From positions 1 through 16,816 of the forward strand of contig JBKJMN010000175.1 in the NCBI GenBank assembly GCA_046596405.1: 16,816 bases of DNA. Reading direction: 5' to 3'. Shown here piece after piece: positions 7,371 through 13,097 of the stretch (positions are counted from its first letter, which is position 1; each line of letters opens with the position of its first letter). Source of the stretch: PALSA-1004 sp046596405 (GTDB lineage Bacteria; Pseudomonadota; Gammaproteobacteria; Burkholderiales; SG8-41). The notes beneath the pieces were generated by a model, which was not told the DNA's origin, did no database searches, and was given only the letters and a program-made list of their open reading frames with translations. The translations under genes and the position numbers were made by a program.

Positions 7371-8363
7371 ATGACACCGCTTTCCGTCCCTCGATTTTTA
7401 GCCGGCCTGCTGTGCGCGGCCTGCCTGCTGGCTTCGGGTGCAGCGCTCGCGCAGAAGCTCCGTGTCGGGTACTGGACGAGCGGCGTCAGCCTCGGCTTCG
7501 GCTCAGTGCTCGAGCAAGGCAGGTTTCTGGAAAAGGAAGGTCTCGACGTCGAGTTCATCAAATTCGGCGACGTGAACGCGCCGACCAAGGCGATCGCTTC
7601 GAACGCGATCGACATCGCGATCGGCGCCAGCGCGGCGGGCGCACTCAACATTGCGGCCGACGGTGTACCGATTAAAATCATTCTCGGCACCCAGATCGCG
7701 GAAGCCCAGTTTGCGGTCCTCGCAGATTCGCCGCTCAAGTCGATCGCCGACCTTAAAGGCAGGAAAATCGGCATGTCGCCGCCGGGCAGCGCCACGCACG
7801 CGATTGCCGCGGCATTGCTGGAAAACAACTACGGCTTGAAACCCGCCGATTACACGGTGATACCCGGCACCGAACCGCGACTTGCGCAATTCCTGATTCA
7901 GAAGGAAATCGACGCCGGCGCGATCCGCTCGACCACGGTCGCGCAGATGAACGAAGTGAAGTTGCGCAGCCTCGGCAATTTTCTCGAGGAATGGAAGAAG
8001 CTCACCAAATCCAATTCGGTGCCGTATATCGGCATCGGGATCGTCCACAGCGACTATGCCGCCAAGCATCCGGACAACCTCGTGAAGTTCGTGGTCGGCA
8101 TGCGCCGCGCGATGGAATTTGGCAGCAAGAACAAGGCGCAGGTCGCCGAAGTGCTGCAAAAAGCCGCCAACATGCCGGCCGACGACGCGCAGGCTTACGC
8201 CGGGCTGTGGGACAACATTTACCGCGTGTCGTTCGAGCCGCAGGACATCGCCACCCTGAAGAAGATGAACGACATTTTCAAAGCCGGCGGCACCGCCAGG
8301 AAAGACGTGCCTGACAGTGCGTTTCTGGCCGAGCCGTACCTGAAGTCCAAGCAGATCAAATAG
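7371..8363 (+). CDS. Periplasmic substrate-binding protein of the ABC importer (TauA/NMT1-like)
   Basis: A 330-residue exported solute-binding protein. A classic signal peptide runs from residue 1 to 27 (hydrophobic core FLAGLLCAACLLASG, cleavage after ALA, mature protein starting QKLRVGYW). There is no lipobox cysteine at the cleavage site. The mature part resembles the TauA/SsuA/NMT1 type: SLGFGSVLEQGRFLEKEGLDVEF, IASNAIDIAIGASAAGALNIA, then SIADLKGRKIGMSPPGSATH and a second lobe with GAIRSTTVAQM. AGGAG (7360-7364), six bases before ATG, is the clearest ribosome site of the operon. It captures the imported compound and hands it to the permease; the ligand is probably the organic acid used by the neighbouring enzymes, but that is inferred from context. 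Confidence 0.92.
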   Translation: MTPLSVPRFLAGLLCAACLLASGAALAQKLRVGYWTSGVSLGFGSVLEQGRFLEKEGLDVEFIKFGDVNAPTKAIASNAIDIAIGASAAGALNIAADGVPIKIILGTQIAEAQFAVLADSPLKSIADLKGRKIGMSPPGSATHAIAAALLENNYGLKPADYTVIPGTEPRLAQFLIQKEIDAGAIRSTTVAQMNEVKLRSLGNFLEEWKKLTKSNSVPYIGIGIVHSDYAAKHPDNLVKFVVGMRRAMEFGSKNKAQVAEVLQKAANMPADDAQAYAGLWDNIYRVSFEPQDIATLKKMNDIFKAGGTARKDVPDSAFLAEPYLKSKQIK

Positions 8364-8370
8364 GCGCGGC

Positions 8371-9633
8371 GTGAGCCAGGCCATCGCTACCCGTCCCGTG
8401 CGCGAGCTGCTCCAATGGCCCGCGGCGGGCGTCACGCGCGTCCCGATGCAGGTCTTTGCCGATCCGCAGATCTATGCGTGGGAGCAGGACCTGATATTCC
8501 GCGGGCCGACCTGGAGCTTCCTGTGCCTGGCCATCGAAATTCCGGCGGCCGGTGATTACATCACGACGCGCGTCGGCGATACGCCCGTCATCGCGGTGCG
8601 GCGCGCCGACGGGGAGATCAATGCGCTCGTCAATCGCTGCGTGCACAAGGGTTCTATCATCTGCCACCAGGCGAAGGGCAAGCGCGCCCGTGCACCCAAC
8701 TTCGTGTGCCCCTATCACAACTGGATTTACGATTTCGACGGCAACCTGACCAGCATCGCGTTCGAAAAAGGCATCCAGCAGCAGGGCGGCATGCCCGCCG
8801 GTTTTGACAAGACGCAGCACCGGTTGACGCGTCTGCGCGTTGCCACGCTCAACGGCCTCGTGTTCGGCACGTTTTCGGACGCCACACCCCCGCTCAAGGA
8901 TTATCTCGGCCCGGTGATGGTCTCGCACATCGAGCGCACGCTGCACGGCACCCCCAAAATACTCGGCCGCTACAGCCAGTTCATGCACAACAACTGGAAG
9001 CTCTACGTCGAGAACAGCCGCGACAATTATCATCCGAGCCTGCTGCACGCATTTTTCTCGACGTTCAAGCTGAACCGCCTGTCAGCCGAAGGCGGCACGC
9101 GCCAGGACGATAAAAGCTGGCATCACATCACGTTCACCAAGCGTTACACCGACAAGGGCGACGAAGCGTACGACTCCGGCATGATACGCGCGCAGAAAAA
9201 CGACTACGGTCTCAAGGACCCGTCACTGATCGACCAGTGGATGGAATACCCGGACCAGATCACCAACTCGATCCAGAGCATTTTTCCCGGCTTTGTGCTG
9301 CAGCAGATACTGAATTCCCTCGGCACGCGCCAGGTCATCACACATGGCGTCAACGCCTGCGAACTCGTGTGGACCTTGATCGGCCTCGAAGAGGACACTG
9401 CCGAGCAGACCCAGGTGCGCGTCAAGCAGTCGAACCTGGTCGGGCCTGCCGGGCTGGTGTCGATGGAAGATGGCGCGATCGGCGGCTTCGTGCAGAAAGG
9501 CATCGCCGGCGACCTCGACAAGCAGGCAATCATCGAGATGGGTGGCACCGGCGTCGGTTCGCAGCCCACGCGCGCGACCGAAACGTCGGTGCGCGGCTTC
9601 TGGAAAGTCTATCGCGAGCTGCTCGATGTCTGA
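8371..9633 (+). CDS. Rieske aromatic-ring-hydroxylating oxygenase, alpha (catalytic) subunit, anthranilate/salicylate-oxygenase-like
   Basis: A 420-residue large subunit that adds oxygen to an aromatic ring using electrons from a ferredoxin/reductase. The Rieske [2Fe-2S] ligands are C90, H92, C113 and H116 (NRCVHKG ... FVCPYHNW). The mononuclear iron site is H221 and H226 with D367 (RDNYHPSLLH; SMEDGAIGG), and D218 is the inter-subunit bridging aspartate. From memory, long stretches (FRGP.W, GDTPVI, GGMPA.FD, GLVF.TFSD, LVGPAG) resemble the AndAc-type anthranilate dioxygenase alpha subunit. The spacing from H92 to C113 is 20 residues, about three longer than usual, with a basic insert KGKRARAP. 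GTG 8371 lies seven bases after the binding-protein stop with only a partial ribosome site (TAGG). No electron-transfer partner gene is nearby. Confidence 0.92.
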   Translation: MSQAIATRPVRELLQWPAAGVTRVPMQVFADPQIYAWEQDLIFRGPTWSFLCLAIEIPAAGDYITTRVGDTPVIAVRRADGEINALVNRCVHKGSIICHQAKGKRARAPNFVCPYHNWIYDFDGNLTSIAFEKGIQQQGGMPAGFDKTQHRLTRLRVATLNGLVFGTFSDATPPLKDYLGPVMVSHIERTLHGTPKILGRYSQFMHNNWKLYVENSRDNYHPSLLHAFFSTFKLNRLSAEGGTRQDDKSWHHITFTKRYTDKGDEAYDSGMIRAQKNDYGLKDPSLIDQWMEYPDQITNSIQSIFPGFVLQQILNSLGTRQVITHGVNACELVWTLIGLEEDTAEQTQVRVKQSNLVGPAGLVSMEDGAIGGFVQKGIAGDLDKQAIIEMGGTGVGSQPTRATETSVRGFWKVYRELLDV

Positions 9634-10132
9634 GCCGGTGGCAGCGGCCGCGGGTCTGCCGATTGCCGCCGCAGCGGGCGCGGCAATCGCGCGCCTGATG
9701 ACGCAATACGTAAACGCGATCGACAACGACGAGCTCGAGCGCTGGCCGCAGTTCTTCACCGCCGACGCGTTGTATCAAATCGTGCCCCGCGCCGCATTCG
9801 ACCAGGGTCATCCGGTCGGCATCTGGTTCTGCGACAACCGCGACATGCTCGAAGATCGCGTGAGCTCGATCCGCGAAGTGAACGTATTCGAGCCGCACGT
9901 CTACCGTCACGTGATCGGGCCGACCGAAATACTCGGTGAGTCCGGCGGCATATACCGCGCGCAAACGAGCTACATCGTCGTACGCACCATGCAGGACGGC
10001 GAGATGACCGTATTCAGCGCCGGCCGCTATGTCGACGAAATCGTTCTTGAGAAGGACGTTGCGCTGCTGCGCAAACGCATCGTGGTCACCGACTCGGCAC
10101 GCTTCGATACGCTCCTTGTCATTCCACTTTAG
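9626..10132 (+). CDS. Rieske oxygenase beta (small) subunit, anthranilate-oxygenase-like
   Basis: A 168-residue SnoaL/NTF2-fold small subunit that supports the alpha3beta3 oxygenase; it has no catalytic metal. The start ATG 9626 overlaps the alpha stop by eight bases, so stoichiometric, coupled translation is likely. The frame extends upstream inside the alpha gene but is a shadow there. Recognisable family wording: ALTHR-like opening replaced here by an Ala-rich lead (VAAAAGLPIAAAAGAA), then YVNAIDNDELERWPQFFTAD, WFCDNRDMLEDRV, YRHVIGPTEILGE and VFSAGRYVDEIV, which resembles AndAd-type subunits. The alanine-rich first 20 residues look dispensable and could be an extension peculiar to this protein. 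Confidence 0.9.
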   Translation: MSEPVAAAAGLPIAAAAGAAIARLMTQYVNAIDNDELERWPQFFTADALYQIVPRAAFDQGHPVGIWFCDNRDMLEDRVSSIREVNVFEPHVYRHVIGPTEILGESGGIYRAQTSYIVVRTMQDGEMTVFSAGRYVDEIVLEKDVALLRKRIVVTDSARFDTLLVIPL

Positions 10133-10145
10133 AGTACTTAAAACC

Positions 10146-11156
10146 ATGGCCAAAACGACCAGCGCCGCAAACCCCATCTACCATCTGCACGTCGAGAACA
10201 GCCGCAAGCGCCAGGCGCTCTTCCAGCTGACCGAGCCGATCTACGCCGCGGCGGCTAAGCGTCATCGCGCGCGCGCCAGACGACTCAAGGTCACGATCGG
10301 CTGGGACGGCGACATGCTCGACGACGCGCTGCAGACGGCGGACTTCATGATCAACTCCAATCCGCCGAAAGAACGGCTGCGCGAACGCGCACCGCGCCTG
10401 CAGTGGATCCAGACGACCGGCGCCGGCATCGATGGCTTGCTGCCACTCGACTGGCTGCCCGCCGACATTACGCTGACCAATAACAGCGGCGCGCATGGCG
10501 ACAAGGCCGAGGATTATTGCGCGATGGCGCTTTTGATGCTGCAGACACGCATGCCCGCGATGGTCGCCAATCAGCGCGACTGCAAGTGGCAACCGATTTT
10601 CACACCGCCCATCGCGGGCAAGACGGCCGTCGTCATCGGCTTCGGCGATCTGGGCAGCGCGGCGGGGCGCGCCGCCCATAAACTCGGCCTGAAGGTGGTC
10701 GCGGTCACGCGCAGCGGCAAAGCGGGTAAACCGGCGGATTCCGCATGCAAGGCAGCGCGCATCGACACGGTGCTGCCGAAAGCTGATTTCGTGATCGTGA
10801 CGACCCCGTTGACCGCGGAAACCAGAAATCTCCTGAACCGCGCGCGGCTCGACCTGCTGAAGCCGACCGCCGGACTCATCAACATCGGGCGCTCTCCCGT
10901 GGTCGATTATGATGCGCTGCGCGACAAACTTGAAAAAGATGAGCTCGCGGGCGCGGTGCTCGACGTGCACAGTCCGGAACCGCTGCCTGCCGATTCACCG
11001 CTGTGGACGGCGCGCAACGTCATTATCACGCCGCACATGTCGTGCGACGATCCGCGCTATATGGATTTCCTGTGTGACGCGTGGTTCGCGAATTTCGCCC
11101 GCAAGCTGGCGCGCAAACCGCTGACCAACCAGGTCGACCGCAAGTTAGGCTATTAG
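10146..11156 (+). CDS. D-2-hydroxyacid dehydrogenase, NAD(P)-dependent (GhrA/PGDH-like)
   Basis: A 336-residue member of the D-isomer-specific 2-hydroxyacid dehydrogenase family, interconverting 2-keto acids and D-2-hydroxy acids. The ATG at 10146 is 13 bases after the beta-subunit stop; the open frame to its left shadows that subunit. The catalytic triad is complete: R249 in INIGRSPVV, E278 in DVHSPEPLP and H297 in VIITPHMS. The nucleotide-binding loop is GFGDLG (165-170). Residues ~1-110 and the C-terminus form the substrate domain (WIQTTGAGIDGLLP). There is no strong ribosome site. A keto-acid reductase after the oxygenase would suit late, ring-opened products, but this is an inference. 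It is the last gene of the uninterrupted block; a large inverted repeat follows five bases after its stop. Confidence 0.88.
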   Translation: MAKTTSAANPIYHLHVENSRKRQALFQLTEPIYAAAAKRHRARARRLKVTIGWDGDMLDDALQTADFMINSNPPKERLRERAPRLQWIQTTGAGIDGLLPLDWLPADITLTNNSGAHGDKAEDYCAMALLMLQTRMPAMVANQRDCKWQPIFTPPIAGKTAVVIGFGDLGSAAGRAAHKLGLKVVAVTRSGKAGKPADSACKAARIDTVLPKADFVIVTTPLTAETRNLLNRARLDLLKPTAGLINIGRSPVVDYDALRDKLEKDELAGAVLDVHSPEPLPADSPLWTARNVIITPHMSCDDPRYMDFLCDAWFANFARKLARKPLTNQVDRKLGY

Positions 11157-11160
11157 AAGC

Positions 11161-11233
11161 AGGATTGAGGAGCGAGGATTGGGGATTGAGGAAAAGCCTT
11201 AAAATAACCCCTGAATCCTCGCTCCTCAATCCT
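11161..11233. repeat. Intergenic palindromic repeat with perfect 20-bp arms
   Basis: AGGATTGAGGAGCGAGGATT at 11161-11180 is repeated exactly, inverted, at 11214-11233, leaving a 33-base centre. Further pairing GGGG 11181-11184 with CCCC 11208-11211 lengthens the stem with a two-base bulge. The unit GGATTGAGG occurs again in the centre at 11183-11191, and AATCC recurs at 11236-11239 region, so the element is built from a short GGATTGAG-like word. It fills almost the whole 88-base gap between the hydroxyacid dehydrogenase and RidA genes. There is no T-run after it, so a simple intrinsic terminator is unlikely. It resembles a dispersed intergenic repeat and would form a strong hairpin in mRNA. 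Confidence 0.85.
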
Positions 11234-11244
11234 TAATCCTGAAA

Positions 11245-11637
11245 ATGATCTTCCACATGATCGACGGCGCACCCGACCCGGTCGCGCCTTTCAGCCACGC
11301 GGTCGAAGCGGACGGCTGGGTGTTCGTCACCGGCCAGATGCCGTTTACCGGCACCGCCAACGACTCGCCTTATCCTGACGGCATCGAAGCGCAAACACGC
11401 CAGGTGATGGCCAATCTGAAACGCGTGCTCGGCGGTTGCGGCCTCGGTCTCGAGCATGTTCTGTCCGCGCGCATCTTTCTGATGCACTTCAAGGAGGACT
11501 ACGCGACGATGAACCAGGTCTACGCGGAATACTTTCCCCCCGGTAAGCGCCCTGCGCGCACCTGCGTGGGCGTCAGCGGACTGGCGCGCGACGCCCGCAT
11601 CGAGATTGATTTCATAGCGCGCCGTGAGAGTGCCTAA
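11245..11637 (+). CDS. RidA/YjgF-family enamine/imine deaminase
   Basis: A 130-residue protein of the Rid family, trimeric chorismate-mutase-like-fold enzymes that hydrolyse reactive enamines/imines or act in ring-degradation deamination steps. Family wording: APFSHAVEADGWVFVTGQMP, then QTRQVMANLKRVLGGCGLGLEHVLSARIFL and NQVYAEYFPPGKRPARTCVGV. R105 and E120 sit at the positions of the catalytic Arg and Glu of active RidA proteins, so deaminase activity is plausible. Two starts are possible (ATG 11245 or ATG 11257); neither has a ribosome site, and the upstream hairpin ends only 11 bases before. The last residues (ESA) and the stop codon TAA are encoded by the left inverted repeat of the element at 11627, so the native C-terminus may have been altered by insertion. 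Confidence 0.88.
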   Translation: MIFHMIDGAPDPVAPFSHAVEADGWVFVTGQMPFTGTANDSPYPDGIEAQTRQVMANLKRVLGGCGLGLEHVLSARIFLMHFKEDYATMNQVYAEYFPPGKRPARTCVGVSGLARDARIEIDFIARRESA

Positions 11638-12020
11638 TACGATGAAACACGTGTGCGTTGCAGCCAGAATTGGTGAGGGCAAGGCGCCCGGTGAAGCCAA
11701 TACTTACTGTATTGGCAAGACGAGCAACGCGGCCATCGCCGATTCTGGCTGCAACCCTTCGGGCTGGCACGAGTTTTGGCCTGTAGCCCCCGGCTCTCGG
11801 CGAAAGGATTTTGTTCTTGGGGCGGAGACGGGGGCCAAGCGGCGCAGTTGCAATCCGGGGGCTACGGCACCGTTCCCGCAAACGGGCCTGCGGCTAACGA
11901 GTCTCGGCGCCGCGTTGTCGAAAAGCCCCTTGCTTAGAATGACTAAGCCGCGGGACTTTCTTCTAGCCCTGAGCCAAAATCGTGTCAGCGCATCGCGCGT
12001 TTCATTGTATTAGGCACTCT
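11627..12020. mobile_element. MITE-like element with ~22-bp terminal inverted repeats, non-coding
   Basis: The ends are inverted copies: AGAGTGCCTAATAC then G, ATGAAAC at 11627-11648, mirrored at 11999-12020 with a single mismatch over 22 bases and weaker pairing beyond. The interior holds nested inverted repeats: 11657-11670 with 11742-11755 (14/14), 11696-11703 with 11709-11716 (8/8), 11768-11780 with 11973-11984 (one indel), 11783-11793 with 11855-11865 (11/11) and 11932-11937 with 11943-11948 (6/6). No protein-like frame, transposase or amino-acid family is visible. I see no target-site duplication (left flank CCGTG, right flank AAATG). This pattern fits a non-autonomous transposable element or a dispersed structured repeat. 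It fills the only long non-genic stretch in the window. Confidence 0.75.
11657..11755. repeat. Long imperfect hairpin inside the terminal-repeat element
   Basis: GTTGCAGCCAGAAT (11657-11670) pairs perfectly with 11742-11755. Pairing continues over 11671-11680 against 11732-11741, where two differences keep G-U pairs and one is a mismatch. A separate apical hairpin GCCAATAC/GTATTGGC (11696-11703 and 11709-11716) has the loop TTACT. The G-U-compatible changes hint that structure in RNA may matter, but a single sequence cannot show this. Either a folded transcript or a DNA cruciform for transposition is possible. Confidence 0.6.
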
Positions 12021-12022
12021 AA

Positions 12023-12967
12023 ATGACGCCTTCCGCCATCGCCAAGCTGGCCGCGGCCCAGGCGCCGAAAGCGGGCCAGCTCACGCTCGATCATCTCGCG
12101 CATTTCGTACCGCATATGGAAAATGCGGCGCCCGCGCTGGAAAAACTCGGCTTCACGCTGACTCCTTTTTCCGCGCAATCGCATCGCCTGGAGCCCGGCG
12201 GACCGCTGGTGCCGGCCGGCACCGGCAATCGCTGCATCATGTTTAAACGCGGCTACATTGAATGCCTGACGCCGACCGGCGATAGCCAGGTCGCTACGCA
12301 ATTGCGCACGGCGATTGGACGCTACACCGGCGTCCACCTGATCGCATTTGGCACCGCAGCTCCCGATCTCGATCATGCGAGACTTTCCGGTGAGGGGTTC
12401 TCGCCGCAGGAACCGGTTGCACTGCAGCGCCAGCTGGGCACGCCGCACGGCGAGGACACGGCGCGCTTCACCGTGGTGCGCGTTTTACCCGGTACGATGG
12501 CCGAAGGCCGTATCCAGTATTGCCAGCACCACACGCCGGAACTCGTGTGGCAACCGCAATGGCTGGAGCACGCAAATCGCGCCGGCGCGCTAACCGCGGT
12601 CATACTCTGCGTGGAAAATCCCGCCGACACTGCCGCGCGATACGCGCGATTCACGGGACTCAAGGCAGTCGGCGAAGGCGACCGCTGGCATCTCGATACC
12701 GCGCGCGGCCGGCTGCTGTTCAAGTCCCCTGCCGTGATCCGGCGCGTATTCAACGTGGAACCGGCGACTCTGCCGTGGATCGTCGGCTACGCGCTCGCCA
12801 GTAACAACATGGAAGTCACGCGCAAACACATAGCCAATCTCGAATTCGCCCACGGTGCGCTCGACTCCGAGCGCTTCTACGTGGTGCCGCCCGCCAGCGT
12901 CGGCGGCATCATCGTGTTCGAACCCGCGAAAAGCGCCGGGCTCGAATTCGGCGCGCAGGCTGCTTGA
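12023..12967 (+). CDS. VOC-superfamily protein, glyoxalase-like domain
   Basis: A 314-residue protein of the vicinal-oxygen-chelate superfamily, resembling the Glyoxalase_3-type domain. The first module (~20-110) reads LDHLAHFVPHMENAAPALEKLGF, VPAGTGNRCIMF, KRGYIECL and YTGVHLIAFG. The second (~165-300) holds QHHTPELVWQPQWLEHANRAGAL and SERFYVVPPASVGGIIVFE. H24, E80, H105 and E173 are plausible metal ligands. Members act as lyases, isomerases or extradiol-type dioxygenases; the reaction here is not predictable. The ATG lies two bases beyond the right end of the inserted element, so its only ribosome-site-like bases (TAGG, 12011-12014) are part of the element. With no ring-cleavage enzyme recognised elsewhere in the window, this is the best candidate for such a step, though a weak one. 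Confidence 0.82.
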   Translation: MTPSAIAKLAAAQAPKAGQLTLDHLAHFVPHMENAAPALEKLGFTLTPFSAQSHRLEPGGPLVPAGTGNRCIMFKRGYIECLTPTGDSQVATQLRTAIGRYTGVHLIAFGTAAPDLDHARLSGEGFSPQEPVALQRQLGTPHGEDTARFTVVRVLPGTMAEGRIQYCQHHTPELVWQPQWLEHANRAGALTAVILCVENPADTAARYARFTGLKAVGEGDRWHLDTARGRLLFKSPAVIRRVFNVEPATLPWIVGYALASNNMEVTRKHIANLEFAHGALDSERFYVVPPASVGGIIVFEPAKSAGLEFGAQAA

Positions 12968-12990
12968 CGCAAAACTTTTTTAAGACATTG

Positions 12991-13082
12991 GCCACAGAGA
13001 ACACAGAGGACACAGAGGAAAATCAAATGCAATAGCGTCGATACAGTTGTTTGTTTTGGCATTTCTCTGTGACCTCTGTGGC
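12991..13082. repeat. CACAGAG-type intergenic inverted repeat
   Basis: GCCACAGAGAACACAGAGGA (12991-13010) is mirrored by 13063-13082 at 17 of 20 positions, and the word ACACAGAG occurs again at 13010-13017. The two arms enclose about 50 AT-richer bases. Arrays of the word CACAGAG in inverted orientation are a familiar type of dispersed intergenic repeat in environmental Proteobacteria and are often mistranslated as Leu-Cys-rich spurious peptides. It occupies most of the 130-base gap between the VOC gene and the flavoprotein gene. No promoter or intrinsic terminator is obvious; a TTTTTT stretch at 12976-12981 precedes rather than follows the hairpin. Confidence 0.8.
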
Positions 13083-13097
13083 AAGCAGCCTTGAAAA

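Noticed and set aside
11915..11940. Outward promoter inside the element (TTGTCG and TAGAAT)
   Set aside because: The -10-like TAGAAT is good, but the spacing to TTGTCG is only 14 bases and no other -35 is correctly placed.
11624..12013. 129-codon open frame across the terminal-repeat element
   Set aside because: It consists of the two terminal repeats and the internal hairpins translated, has no recognisable domain, and its codon pattern lacks the G/C-ending bias of the real genes.
11161..13082. CRISPR array or attachment sites formed by the repeats
   Set aside because: The three repeats are different families, inverted rather than direct, with no regular spacers, no cas genes and no integrase nearby.
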